From assembly GCF_028389875.1 (NCBI RefSeq), contig NC_084669.1, forward strand, positions 36,432,731 to 36,496,730: 64,000 nucleotides of DNA. Direction: 5' to 3'. The DNA comes from Rhea pennata. Taxonomy: Eukaryota > Chordata > Aves > Rheiformes > Rheidae. The translations under genes were made by a program, and so were the position numbers. A model generated the notes under the pieces. It was given only the letters and a program-made list of their open reading frames with translations, was not told the origin of the DNA and did no database searches. Of this stretch, positions 1 to 13,369 are shown in pieces; position 1 is the first letter of the stretch, and each line of letters starts with the position of its first letter.

Positions 1-3000
1 GCAACGACCGCCTGCAAACCACTTCCTTTAAAAAAAAAAAAAAAAATTCTTGGCTTCTTGCATGTGACAGTTCAACTTCTCTCTGGTTTTGGGATGCCCA
101 TGCATTCTCACTCAAGCACACCCTGCAGCCCTCCTTCAACCCCCCCGTTTGCAGCAACGTCTTTCTGACATGCCTCCAAAGTGACTGATGAATCGGCATG
201 TTGTTTTTGAGCAACTCACGTGCCTTGCCGGCATGCAAGATGACAGACCTTGGGAACCTGGGCATTAATACCAGAGATTTATAGTCAAATCTGTCACGGA
301 TGGGAAAGCTTTTTCCCAAGAACTACTCCGCCTGAAGGTCGCTTTTCCCGGGCAATAAGTGCAACGAAACTTTCTCACCCACCCTGGCCCCAAATAAAGG
401 GCACAGCAGCAAGCAGGGAAGGGGGATGCTGCCAGCAATTGTGCTCAGCCTGCTGGCACCTTTACCAATCCTGTCTGCAACAGGGTTGGGGAGGGGGTAG
501 GGGAAAACCTTCAGTCAGCAGGGGCTGGCAAAGTCTCATGATGAGAACACACAAGTTCTCATCCACCCCCTCCACAACCCCAGTGACAGTACTGCAAACA
601 TTCACAGCACAGCCCTGCACCTTGCTTCCTACCTCCCACCACCCACTGACGTCCCAAAGCCAGCCAGCAGCCCCCAACAAGGCCAACACTGCCCGGTGCA
701 CTGCAGAGCACCACCTTGCTTTGCAGAATGGCGTGTTGCGTTAGCAGAGCCCTCACTGCAGCTTTGAACCAGTGAGCAGATGCATGCCTTGGCTTCAGTC
801 CCCCACCCCAATCCCAGTCCCTCATCCTCAGTAGGCTACACAGCCCATCATCTGACCCAGCAGTGTCACCTGCTAGCATTCAGCTGCAAACAGGATTCAT
901 TCCCTCCAGCCCTTTCTTTTCAAGGATCAGGAATCCATTTCCACAGGACATTTGATGCATGAGGCTACCTTTTCCCTATGTGCTAATACCATCAAGGAGT
1001 TCATGGATGCTGGTGTCTGCTTATATTTCACTGTCAACACCATACTATTATTTCTGTGGAGTGACTGGTACTGTGATTCCAGAAGCCAACAGGTGCATAG
1101 AAACCTTGGAAATACAACTTGATCCAACACATTAACAAAACCCCACACTCTGTCATCCAAATGCACCAAAGCTACACTTCACAAACGCTCTACGATGGGA
1201 TTTCACCCTAAAATTTCCCAGACCTTCCTCTGGTACTGGCAACACTAACTAGCAAGCTGTGTCCTTTGCTCACAGCAGGGTCAGTCAGCAGAGCCACTAA
1301 TCCACATTCATTATTTACAGGACACTGTTTTGTGACTTCTGCTACCATCTCTGCAGTTGGCTGGGCTGATACCAGTGGGAAGTTTCAAGAGGAGAGGAAG
1401 TCCTAACATTGATGCACGAGGAACACATTGAAGAACGAACAGAGAGAGGAGATGGGACGAGAAGCAGAGTTTTGAGCTGATCACTTGCAAGAGCCAGCAA
1501 AGGTAGCTAAGAGAACACTGGCAGTGAGTTTTCTCTGCTCTTCAAAGATTTTTGCATTGCCTACTTTCCAAGCAGAGCTCAGATCTGGCAAACCACTAGA
1601 TTTGCTCTGGCCAAAGAAAAACACTATGCTCTCGGACTGCACGTGCTTCCTTATGCATACAGCAAAGGCTATAAAAGCACACAGAGGACCCCTTCACTTT
1701 TTTTTTTTTTTTTTTTTTTGGCACCAATAGCTGGCTGTGAAGTTTAGGCCCTGCCTGTCCTGCAGCTCAGCCCCCAGAGCCATGCCACTTAGGAAGAGGC
1801 GGTCTGCCCGCTCTCAGCTTCCTTTTTAACTGACATGTTTTGACTCCCAGAAGAAGTGGTATCAAAACCTTCTTAAAGCAGGTAAAGAGGGACCTGCTCA
1901 GGTGGAGCCTGAAGGTTTACAGTTTGTGTCTTAAGGTATAAAGGCCAAGTGATTTGGGACTTGCTTATCCACAAGTAGCTCTTGCCCCCGCTGGAGACCA
2001 AAGTATTTGGGACAAGCAGGGGAGCACAAACCCTCTCGCTTCCAAGCACATCAAGGACACTTGATGCAGAGACATGAAATCTATTCACAGTCTTTCTGCT
2101 GCTACACTCTTCCCCCTGCCAAAGCTGATTATAGATGGGGGAAGAGCTGGTGAGGAGCAAGTCAAGGAGTCCAGGCATTTGAAGGTGCAGCAAGCCTTAA
2201 AGCAGGCAGAGGCAATGTGCTTACTGGGACCAGCCATGGGCTGAGTGGCAATTTCACAGACCAACAGTTTGAACAAATCGAATATACCAGCCCAAGACAG
2301 GATTAGTTGGGGAATTGGATGGAGACTGGCAGCAAAAACCACTTGAGCATCGCAGGCGCAACCACCATGCCTGCTGGCCACAAGGGCACCTCACGTGTGA
2401 CCCAGAGCCAGCCCCAGCTTCTCACCGAGCCTCACTAGATGCTCCAAGGTGCTGCTCTCAGAGGTGGGGTTTCCAGAAAACCTGACAGGAGGACATCACT
2501 TAGGAAAACCACCTCAGGCAAGGCAGCATACAGCTCTCCACCCTCCCCAAAGCGCCTTTCTGACACAACGTTGGCGCACGCTTTGCTCGTCCCTTTGCTG
2601 GCATTAACGCAAACAAGTTTCTTCCCCAGCCCGAGTCTTCAGGTTGGGTTTACGGGCCTAGCAGCAATAACTCCAAATTACAGATTTGCTTTGCATTAGC
2701 ATTCTTTGGCAACGCTCTTGCAATACCCCCCTTGCGACCTTTGCGGGGAGCGGGCCACGTACGGCGCACGAACTACCTGGCAAGCGCTCCGGGCTCTACA
2801 AACCAGCCTCTGCTTTGCCTCACTTGCCCAGCTTGAACCCTAAAATCAAAGATTGGCTGCAATATCACAGAAAAAGCGACTCTCTTCAGGGAGCGAGCAG
2901 ACAAATAGTTTTACCAGTGCCTACCTGGAGCATTTTCCAGGCCAGCTCAGCCACCCCAGCCGCCATCCAGGCGCTCCTCGGCACGGCTCCCTGGCCCCTC

Positions 3001-3084
3001 TCACCATCATCCGCCCGCTCGGCCACTAGTTCCTGCCAGGCGGCACCGATCCCGGGCACGCGACCCCCTCCTCTCCCTGGTTAC

Positions 3085-3250
3085 GGATGAGGCAAATTAG
3101 CTGTGACACTCATTAGCGGCAGCTCCTAATTAGTGAAAATTAATATTGGTTTTGATAGAAGTGTTGGCTGCAGCTCTCCGAGGCGAAGGCATTATTGACC
3201 TTGTTATCCTGTTTAATAGCTAGTTACGCCACGGAAACGACTTCTGCCAG
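3085..3250. promoter_or_regulatory. Candidate enhancer block dense in TAAT cores
   Basis: About 165 bases of AT-rich sequence sit between GC-rich flanks. They contain closely spaced homeodomain-type cores on both strands: AAATTAG, CATTAG, TAATTAG, AATTAAT and TTTAATAG. This texture is typical of conserved developmental enhancers. Conservation cannot be seen from one genome, so the call is inference. Confidence 0.3.
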
Positions 3251-3534
3251 AGCCGACAGACTGCCGCAGCCCGCCGCAGCCCCGATCGCACCGCGGTGCC
3301 TGTCCCAGCCTCTGCCAACATCTCAGGGGGCTTCCCTGACCCTCCTGTACCCCGCTGGCGCGAGCCCCACGGCGCTGCGGGCGGCTCTCGCCCAGGCTTC
3401 AGCCTGCTGAGCGCGCACGGGCCACGCGTCTCTCCAGCTGCAAGGCAGCAGCAAGGAAAATTTTAACGGAAAGAGCTGCTGCATGCCTCGGCCTCAGCCC
3501 CATCCTGAGCGACGGGGGAGCTCGAGGTGGCTAA

Positions 3535-3765
3535 CTAGCACTATAACAGATACAGCTAAACAAATGGAAAACATTTGCTGCCATCCCATTTATATGAAAA
3601 AAGCCACCGTATTATTCACGCATTAATAACAATAAAAATGTCAGACTGTCAGATAAGAAGTTAATCTCGTTCAGAGCACAATTAAAGATGCTATTATCCA
3701 GCCACCTGGGGCCACTTCTGCTTTTACAACACAGCAGGTTTAATAGATAAAAGGGGGGAGAACAT
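3535..3765. promoter_or_regulatory. Candidate conserved non-coding block
   Basis: This AT-rich block lies inside CDH23 intron 3. It has GCATTAATAACAAT, TTAATCTCG and ACAATTAAAG segments, a CAGATAAGAAG GATA-type site and E-box-like CAGCCACCTG. There is no sustained open frame. It resembles the block at 3.1 kb and may be part of the same regulatory cluster. Inferred from base texture only. Confidence 0.25.
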
Positions 3766-4413
3766 GACAGGAGGAGTCGCTTGCCCTGTCGATCTCCTTG
3801 CAACCATCACATGCAATCATAACTACAATGTCCAGCCAGCTCAACCAAATATTTATTTTGTTATTAGCTTAAAGGCAGTTGCATGTGGATCTGTGCTAGT
3901 CAAGCCTTTGGTGGGAGACCATTTGTGGGAAGTTTCTTTCCCCCCAAAAAAACACCGTTTAAGCAGCCCAGGACCTCAAACCGTCCCTCTGCCTGCCTGG
4001 CCGACACTGCAGTGTTGCACGAAGGATGCATGATCAATGCTCTCCGCAACATTTAGAGCTGCACACTTCCCAAGATTTTCCTGAAAACAGGTGTTGCCAC
4101 CATGCTAGCCTTTTCGGTCCTGGAGAAGGAGCTGGTATTTTAGAGTTAGGCAGGGTGGGAAAACAAGTGCTGTCCTGAAACCACAAAATTATTTTCAAGC
4201 TATGTTAATGGCATCCAGGATGTGTTGCATGCTCTTCCTTACGAGCCTATCAGGGGATTTCCTTTTCCTCTGAGTAATTGGAAGAATCGGGATTTTTTCC
4301 GTGACACAAAAAGTAAACGCTGGATTTCTGCATCTCAAAAACATTACAAAACCGAGCACCGTTTGGGTGAGTGAACGGCAATCTTGGATAAACTGTCCAC
4401 AGCCCTATGCTTG

Positions 4414-4431
4414 CTGATCAGCGCTGATCAG
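4414..4431. repeat. Perfect 18-bp palindrome
   Basis: The bases CTGATCAGCGCTGATCAG equal their own reverse complement, with two TGATCA cores flanking AGCGCT. The symmetry stops at the next base pair. It may be a dimeric factor site or chance. Confidence 0.8.
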
Positions 4432-5099
4432 ATGCGCCCGGAACAGTAGGAGCAGCCTAATGCATCAGGCTAAGAAATACAAAACAGCCTGATGTTTTCA
4501 AAACACTCTCCTCACCCCCTGCAAGCTTGCTCCCCAGCAAGACCAGAATACGCTCTCCTCTTCCTCAGGTGTGAAACAAGGGATACGTGACATGAATGAA
4601 AAAAACACCCTGAACCTAAAACCCGGAATTCAAAGCCAAACTCCTGCTTTAAAACCCAGCGGCACCCCTAGGAGGGGACACCTTTTACACCCGCCCCCCA
4701 CCAGAAAACTGCTGCGAAGCATGCCAGTGCCTGCGGGATTCGGCCGCTTCCATCCCTTGCCACCAGGGCTGCCTAAAGTCGGAAGACCCTGCAGACATTG
4801 ATGGTTTTTGTGAGAGTGCCTTTTCCTAAAGTATGATGATGCCCGCTTGGGAAGTCTATTTTTCTTGCCTTCTTCAGCCTGTGAGAATGCTCCTCACTTC
4901 TCCCCTTCATCTGAACTGTTTGCTCTATTCTCTTTAGGAGAGAATTTTTTTTCCATGTTTATCAAGTCTTTCCCACCCTCCACCCCCATTCTTAAATTAG
5001 CTGATCAAAACTGACCAACGAGAAATCAACCCACATCGCTATTTATGATAGGCCATTACGTTCCATAACACTATCTCTCTCCTCCAATCTCATATTCCC

Positions 5100-5570
5100 T
5101 TAAAACGAGAGGTTCTTCCACATTCAGGTAGTAAACAAAAGAAACATGGGACTGAATTAGCCTCCTAATTGCACACATCCAGAAAGACAACCTACCCAAA
5201 ACAACAGAAGAGACTCAATATAGCAAAAATTTGACAAACCAGTGCAGATGAATGGAATAAAATTGAGTTACTAACCATTAAACGTCAAGTGCTTGAAATC
5301 TTTCCCCCTTGCGTAAGAGGCAATATTAATAAATCTTTAAGAGAGGGAACACAGAGCTTATTCACTCTTTTGACCACTGCTGCAAATTGAACAGATGTTT
5401 TCATTGAGTTGTCCAACAATGCTGCCTCGATCTTTTTCCCCCGAGTGGTTACAGTTAATTCAAAAGCCATCAACATACGTGAGCAGCTTGACAGGAGGAA
5501 CCAATTTATTAACTTCTGCTGCCAATCAAATATATCAATCCATTCAGTGCAAAAAGGTGCATTAGCGTAC
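5100..5570. promoter_or_regulatory. AT-rich block, candidate non-coding element
   Basis: About 470 bases have low CpG content, many TTAAT/ATTAA and AATCAAATAT-type words and no coding pattern. Flanking sequence is more GC-rich. It may be an enhancer or simply AT-rich intron. Confidence 0.18.
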
Positions 5571-6017
5571 AGCTGCGATGATCCGGGTTAAGAGCTGGCG
5601 ACAGGGTGGGGAAGACCGTGCCAAGGTCAGGGTGACCACCCTGCCCGTCCCGCAGCCCCAAATCTCAGAAGCTTCCCTGGAGACAACCCTCCTGTCTACA
5701 CAGTCAGTGAAGCCCAATTACCCATTCGAGGAAGCTTTAATTGTGCACATACTGACATCCAAGTAGCACCCTCAGCTTCTTCACAGAAATATGAGAATTT
5801 TACAGAGAAGAAGGTTAAACATTCATAAATCAGTTTTACCTACTTGGAGCAGCTAGCATTTGCTGGAGCTGAACAGCGCAATGTCTACCAACATCCAGCG
5901 TCAAACCAAAAGAGGCTCGCTGTACCGAGATCAGGTTCTTTGCACAATAAAAATACCACCATTGGAAAGTATCTATTAAGCAATCTCAGCACACGGCATA
6001 TATATGTATATGCCATA

Positions 6018-6080
6018 TGTGTGTGAGTGTGTAGGGGTGTGTGTGTGTGTGTGTGCAGGCATACATATATATACACACAC
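6018..6080. repeat. GT/AT microsatellite
   Basis: An interrupted GT run (about 6018-6055) is followed by ATAC/ACAC alternation to about 6080. It is a simple sequence repeat in CDH23 intron 3, and the length is likely polymorphic. Confidence 0.9.
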
Positions 6081-7079
6081 ATATTTCCAGAATAGTTCTC
6101 TCCTGCCCACTTATTTTCATACAGAAAAATACTTGTTTCCTTAATGATGATTAGCTAGGTGAATTTTCACATTTTCATTGCTCAGCTGATTGAGGCAGGT
6201 GAAGAGAAGTGGGACCTTCCTGCAATTTCTTTTGCAAAGCTGAACACCAAGAAACAATGACAGCAAAGGTGGGAAAAATAGCTTGACTTCCCCCTCCCTT
6301 TAAAGCTTTGAAGTGTTATCATGAAGTAACACTTCCATGGTGACCAATTAGGGAAAGTTTAATTAAAAGGTTAATCTGCAGAAGACTGCAAGTCTGAAAA
6401 TGGTGTAAAAAGAGTAGTTGAAACTATTGTGGAATAGCTTTCTCAGCAGCAGAGGCACCACAGGAAAATGCCTCGAGCCATTCCCCTCCCCACCCGGCTT
6501 GCTCAGCAGCTGGATACATGCCTTTGGATTCTTTCATCGATAAATTTAAAATCAGCAAACTGCTGGCTTTCAGCCCATCTTGAAACTAACTCTCTACTCT
6601 TCTCATCCTTCGCTCTCAGCACCCATCACTGCAACGGTGGCTCCGGGACGAGGACTATCCTGTGGCTTCTCGTGTGTTCTTGCTTTGCTCCTCATGCTCA
6701 CAGTTAGCCATAGCATGGTGGAGCAGATCCAGATTTTGGTACTCACAGATGGAACTGGTACGTGTGAATGTAAGAGTAAGGGGATGGTGGGGTGGGGGTT
6801 TTTTTTTCTCCCCCTTTTTAAAAACCTCATACAATCCAAGTATATAGAGTTCCTATTTTGGCAAAATTCATGAACATGTTCACTACTCTTTATAATTAAT
6901 AGCGTTTTCCTAAAGGGTATATCTGCATGTTGTTCCCTTGCACTGTCCTCTTCGCCCATGTCCACTGTCACTTCACTTATTCTCGCCTTCCAGACTCAGT
7001 GAGGCAGGAGTAACCCATCTTCTCCCCCTCCAGTTTTACGTAGCAAGAAGCTAAGCCCTGGTGAAGCTCCTACAGACAG

Positions 7080-7420
7080 CACTACACGCACAATTAAATT
7101 AGTGCTATCGAAGTCGTCTCGGACTGCATTATCATAAACACACATCGTTCTGTCTTCCTTTTAAAGGGCCTTAGGCAGAACCCAAAGCTCGCAGTCGAAC
7201 ATGAAAGGTGGTGGGATCAAGCCTTTGGATGAGGAAATTACCAAAACCAAGGTTACTCCAGTATGTTAATTAATCCACATTGCAAATACAATTTCTTCCC
7301 TCTCTCTTCTCCTTCTTAAATACAAGCATTAATGTTACAGCTTATTAGCAAAGCAGATATGAAAGTTTAAGTGACTGATGAAGTGATTAATTTGATGATG
7401 CAGGGTTGAGGGTTTTTCTT
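7080..7420. promoter_or_regulatory. Candidate conserved non-coding block
   Basis: An AT-rich stretch with CACAATTAAATTAG, GTTAATTAATCC, AAGCATTAATG, CTTATTAGC and GTGATTAATTTG words, that is, at least five homeodomain-like cores in about 340 bases. There is no open frame of note. The call rests on motif density alone. Confidence 0.27.
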
Positions 7421-10129
7421 TTTTTTTCCCCTCCTTTTTGAGGGAAGGGTGTTTCCCCCCCCCACACCACCAAGTTTCCCACTTGGGGGAATAAATAGTT
7501 TTCTAGCCTGAAGATTTCATTAATGATGCCTTATTGCCTAAAGCTACCTAAATCTCAACAACTAGTTTCATCAGTGAGCCTCCTAACGACAAACTGACGA
7601 ACCAGCGCTTGCGTTATGAGGACTGAAATCCCCCTTCCAACAAGATTCCTCCAATAGGGTCGTTCGTTAGAGTTATTGCTGCTCCTAGAAGCAAGTCTGG
7701 CTCTTTTGCAAGACACCAAACACCTCTTTGCCCCGAGAAGCCTCCAGATCCCATTTTAGACAGCGGAGGGGGGATGCTGCTGTTGGTTAACACTGATGAT
7801 CAAGGTGCAGCCCCTCCAGCCTCCCTTGCAGTCGGAGGCCAGCGCACTCAGCCCGAATTACCCTCCGTGAAAGGCCAAATCAACGCAGCCCGCACGCGGG
7901 GAGCGGCCGCGCGGCAGCCGCTGGAGATAGCGGCCAGCGGCACGCAGGCAGAACCGCTGCAGAACTGCGGCTTTGGGCGAAGCACCTCTGAAGGGAGCAC
8001 AGGAGCATCCCTCGCTGGCCAAGCGTGGGTCCCCTCCCCGTAAACTCCGCCAGGTTCACGCCACGAGAAGGAAGCTTCCAGGAGCAGCCGTGCAAAGGGC
8101 ACGGCCTTTGCTTTACTATACATTTCTCACATAGGCATCGACTATCTCAAGCCTTCCAACCACCCTACTAGTACCACCACAGCGTGCAAGAGCATCTTTC
8201 CACCTCGCTGGGTTTTGCTGACGGCATGCTTTTTGCAGAGAGAAAGGACCTACCTCGATCCACTCACCAACGCTCTTGCTCTGCCTGGGGCTTCAAAGGC
8301 ACCTGCGCAGCCTTGCTCTTCCCAGAGAACAGCAGGCTTCATGGCCATCCTCCCTGCTCCAGGTCACACCTCCTCAGGACCAATTAGCACCTCATTAACG
8401 ACGCCCATAATGCTTCCCCCCCCCCCCCTTACCTCAGTGACTTTTAATCCTTTGGTGCACCCGCATTAAATAAATCCCTTTAAAGCTTTAATGCTACATT
8501 TTGAGCAAGGGGCACGCAACAGCAGAAATGCTGGGATGACATCAGTGCCAGGACAGCACCCTGTCTCAAACAAGAGCCCCACGTTTGTGGCGAGACGTGC
8601 AGCGCTACAGCACACACGCACAGAGCTTTCCTGTCACAGGACCTTGAGCTTGCAGGACCAGCAGCCGAGGGAGGACAGATGGAGAACATCAACAGCTGGA
8701 TTCAGGGACCTGCTTGGTGCTCTGATGTGGACTGTTTGTCTCTGAGCAGTGCCAGTCTTGTTTCTCAGTAGCCTCTCTGACCTTTAGGGCCTCAGTTAGA
8801 TCCCTCTTTGGTTCACTGGGGAGCACACAAACCATGTTCCTCATCAAGTGTGGAGTGGGAGCAGCTGGGCAGCTGCCCAACATGCTGTTTTGCCCTTCCA
8901 AGTGAGAAGAAAAGCCAAGAGAGACCAAACAAGGTCCCACGGCTGCACTGAACTCTGGCTTCCAGGCTCCCTATCCAAAGCCACCCAGATTGCCCACAGG
9001 CCTTGTGCACAACTCTGACCCAGTCTGCCCTGACATAAGTTAATCTGTCAGGAAGTATCCAGAGACCAAAAAATCAGCTCTTTTTTCTTTGTTTCACATT
9101 AAACAAGTGTCACCATGGAGCAGACCAGACACCACAACTGCCAGCAGAGGCCTACAGCGGTAGGATCAAATAAGCAAGCAGGATTTAACGGAGACAGCCC
9201 CTGCTCAATCACACCGAGATAGATAACGGTATCTTCAGCAGCAGCTTGAACGGCCGAGTGCCCCAGGGACCTTAGCCCGGTGCCAAAGCATCTGGCTGCT
9301 CAGGCCCGGAGCGCTGCGCAGAAAGGCCGGCGCGGGAGAGACCACTGCCAACACGTGCAGCGTGTGGAGCACATCAGCCCTCCTGCACCCAGCCGCTTTT
9401 GGGCTCCCGTCTGGCTGTGACATCTTCTGGTGCACAGTTTAGAGCCCCCAAACCAAAGGAAATGCTCGCGTAGCCGTTCCGGCCTGCTTCGGTCAGGCTC
9501 GGCAAAGCGGTCAAACTCTGCAACTCCAAAGGTGATGAAGAAACATCTGAATGTTTCAAGGTCCCTCACGCTGTCTGGATTACCCAGGAAAGATCAGCTT
9601 TCCTCTCAAATTCCACCGGCCGTCTTCCACGAGAAGAAGCAGCGGTCTGTTCGACATAGCCTGCGCTGGAAGGGCTCCAGCTTGCCCTGGGAAAGCATTA
9701 TCTGAGCTTCCCACTGCAGAAAGTCAAAGCGCGCTATCTGAAATTCGTCCGACAGCGCTCTCCCCCTCAGTGCCAAGAGCCGGGCGGCGACCCTCTAACA
9801 TCCAGCGACGAGGCCAACAAGCATCCAAGTGTCTGAGCAAGACTGCTTCCACATGTGCGTTCCCAGGCAGAAACTGCGACTGGGGGGAAGGCTGCCAAAA
9901 GATTTAGTTGTCTCAAGTAATCACTCAGTTCTGCTGTATTTAATTGAAATTTGCTCTTACAACAGCATTTAGAGGTTCCCAGCTGCAAGTTCCCAAACAA
10001 ACAGGATTTTTTTTTCTTTTCTTTAAGCTAGCAAAAACATACCTACTCCACTCCTGAAGCACAAGCTATTTATGGGGCATTTACCAGCTCAGCAAAACTC
10101 CCACACGGCAAAGAGCGACAGGAGCAAAC

Positions 10130-11340
10130 TAATATTTCCCGTCAGTCACCCGCCTTGCCCTTGCTTCCCGAGCGCACGGCGGTCTCCTCAGCGAGGGGCA
10201 CAGGGCACCAGCGGGCCCGGGGACGGAGAGAACAAGACCCGCGTCTCCCGAGAAAGGCACGCAAAGGGAAGCGGCGGAGGGGCTTCGAGCCCCCGCGACG
10301 GCCCCACGCGCCTTCTCGGGCTTTCGGCTGCGCAGGCAATCGATTCGGGAGACGCGGGACTGCTCATCAGCTTGGTTTTCCCTCCGTCCAACGGAGCCCA
10401 AACGGGAGCCACCGATGCCGTGCTGTAGCCAGGCGCTTCCCCGCGGAGCCCGCTCCCCGCACCGAGCAGGGAAAGGTGTCCCGTCTCCCCAAATTCCCAG
10501 CCCGGCGTGGCCGCCAGCTCCCTGCACCGGCCCCACTGAGCTTGCGGAGACTGCAGAGATGCTCGAGTACCCAAACGCACCAAAGGCGTCCCCAAAAACG
10601 CTCGCACGCTTTCGCGCGCCTTCAGGCATGCACGGGCCGTTCGAAGCCTGGCCATCAACCTCTCCGCCCCCATCCCCGCGGCGGGGCCGAGCTCCCAGAG
10701 CCTCCCCCGCCGTGCCCGCCACGCACGTGCCGCGGCGGCCCGACCGCTCGTTATTCCCTCCGGCCGTTCCCCCTTTCCCCTGCAATTCCTTCTCAGCCGC
10801 CCAACAAATTCAATCGCTTGCCCGTGCCTCACGCTCACATCCGCCATCCCCCCCCCCAACACGCACGCACCGCCGCAGCACGTGTGCGCGCCTTTCATTA
10901 CTTCTGGGTGAAATAACTGACTAGAGGGTCAGTCCACCTGAAAATTGCTCTCCCCGGACCTAAACGAAACAGATGGGCATTGATGATGTTTTCAGAGGAA
11001 TTAATCAGCCCGGGCTGGCGGCAGCGCCAGCAGCTCCATAGGCCCCATCCAGCCTAATGAATTCCGAGAGCGCCTTCTTAATAGCTCCTGACAAGACTAA
11101 TTTACTCATGTAAGTGATTAGAGGGGGGAATGATCTCTTAATTGTTGCTTAAGATTCCTTTCGGCATCGCAGGCGGCAAGCAGAGGCTGCCTGCTCGGCC
11201 GGCGCTAGGTAAGGCAGCGCCCGGCGGCCGGGGGAGCCGGGGAGAGCGGGGGGAGGCGGCCGAGCACGGAGGGGATTCGCCCCGCACGCGGCCGGCCGCG
11301 GCCTCGGTCCCGGGCAGCCATACTATCTCCCTGGAAAGCA
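10130..11340. promoter_or_regulatory. Intronic CpG island with adjoining AT-rich element
   Basis: From 10.13 to 10.92 kb the sequence is GC- and CpG-rich, and long frames are open on both strands, which is an island signature rather than coding. From 10.93 to 11.16 kb it turns AT-rich with AATTAATCAG, CTAATGAATT, GACTAATTTAC and CTTAATTGTTGC. A second GC-rich part follows to 11.34 kb. On the + strand, CTAG|GTAAGG at 11208/11209 is a good splice donor, and TCGCAG just before 11172 is a possible acceptor. This could be an antisense or alternative promoter inside CDH23 intron 3. Confidence 0.45.
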
Positions 11341-13348
11341 GACTGTCAGAAGTCTTCCCCCTTTTCCCACCAAAATTCAGCCCAGTTCCCACCAGGTATT
11401 TCAAGTTCAAGCATTTCAAGAGCTGTGCGCTCGGTCAGGAAGCGTTTCCGTTAAGCTATTTCCAACCAGCTCTCACCCCTACACGTTTGCACAGCTGCTT
11501 TCTGCCCCAGGACTGCCTTGTGGCAAATTCAGCGCTGATTATATTTGCAGAGAACACCAACAGCAGGTGGGCAGAGAGCATAGAGGGAAGCAAAGAAGCC
11601 AGGTGTGAAATGACCTGCACTGGGCAGGCTCACAAAATAAATAAATAAATAAAAGTGTGAAAAAAATGACATGGATGCAAAGGAGTGGGGGGATTTTTTC
11701 CTCCTCCTTTTCAAGGATGCTACTCTGCACAGGACTTCAGCTGCCACCCAGGAGCTAGCACACCGCGTTGGAGCGGCTGGCTTTATTTCAGACAAGGTCT
11801 TCCAAAACTAGCCAGCAAGATTCAGAACATCTACTGCCCATTTACTCGAACGGCACCCCAATATGACACGTAAGCTGCAGTAGATTCAACTGAGAGGACT
11901 CCCAAGACGACAACGCGAGACAGAAGCCTCTTTGCCAATGCAGGAAAACCTGGTTTTGGTGAATGGTCACTAGAGGAGCCTCTTCCATACTCCTCCACCC
12001 ATTCTGAGAGCCCCAGTGATAATTTTGGTGCAGTAAGAGCACTTTTTTGAGGAAGCTGTTACTCAAGTTATATAGTTGAAAGAGGCAGTACATGAAGGTG
12101 AAAGAAGCTGGTGAGAAGAGGTCTCCATAGGATCCCAGCTACTAGACTGCTGAGAAAGGCCCAATGGCCCTCCACTCCTGCTCACAGGGCTTGCAATCAA
12201 TTCCTTCAGCATTAAAAGCCAGTCACGAGCCCTGATTGAAGAGCACAAGTTTAATGGACTGAGAGCCTGGAAAGAGGCAGAGAACAACCTGGTCGATTTC
12301 TGCATTTACTAAAAACTGATCACTAGCTAAATAAAGCAATAAAAATAAGCTACACCTGTCAATCAAAAGAAAACCAAGATTTCCCCCACCACCCCCGGGG
12401 CTCCAATATATCCACACAGCCTGCTCTGACTTGCAGCACTCTGGCAGTCTGCTTGAGCGGCTCCACGCTCAAGTACCCATAAGAGGAAAAGGGGAGCAGA
12501 GGAGGACGTGGAATGCAGTGGAAGGTGCTCTTGCCAGACTTAAACCCACCCATGCGACCGTCCCAGTTTGATCAGTCTCCCTTTCTCACCACCTTGTCTC
12601 AGTTGGTGGCATGGGTCCTTTAAAGGCTTTTAGGATCCCTTGCCTCCGCCACCTTGCTGGGGTTTGGCTCCTGGCCACAGCAGAAGCCCGTTCTTCTTTC
12701 GTGTGAGCCTCCACACCAGAGGACTTGGCTGTGGACCACTCTGTTGTTACAGTACTACACCTTGATGCTGTCCAGCCTAATTGTGTTGGTACTCAGCCAA
12801 GACAGAAGACACTCCAAGCCTGGTGGTCACAGGGCGTTGAGCGTGAGCTGTCCCAAACGGGCCTTACGTGCAAGCGCACCAGGACTTTGCCTCCAAACGC
12901 TCACAGCACTTTTATCCGTGACCCACACCCAGAGAGCGCATTTGCTCCTGTATGCCCTGAATGCACGTGGAGAGTTCACTAACCTCAGAGACCTAACCCT
13001 CTATTTGCAGCAGGTACGTGTGTTGGCATGAAGGCCAAACACCCCAGCTGGCTGGGAAGAGACCTTACCCCGTGATACACAGAGTAATTAATCAAGCAAG
13101 TAACAACATGGAAGCAAGGAACAGGCTGAATCTTCCCACATACTGAGCTCCTCTGAGATGCTGTTCCTGAGAGTGGACACCCCCACCCGCAAAAACCAGC
13201 GAGCAGCTCTAGGAGTATCATAAGGCAGACAAGGTCCCTCGTCCCACCCAACCTGCACACTAAGGTAGCCTGAAAGGAGGCACATGAGACCTGGCTGAGT
13301 AAGCCAGAACCTCAGTCCCCATTGGCAGCCTGAATCCATATATAAAAA

Positions 13349-13369
13349 ACCACACACACACACACACAC
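13349..13369. repeat. CA dinucleotide repeat
   Basis: An uninterrupted AC/CA run of about ten units lies roughly 100 bases past CDH23 exon 3 in the transcribed direction. Confidence 0.95.

Noticed and set aside
6018-6080. CRISPR-like or functional repeat array
   Set aside because: It is a simple GT/CA microsatellite in a vertebrate genome, without spacers.
10129-10916. Overlapping long frames on both strands (253 codons +, 218 and 236 codons -)
   Set aside because: They lie in a GC-rich island where stops are rare, are arginine/proline/alanine-rich on all frames, and have no domain or consistent splice context.
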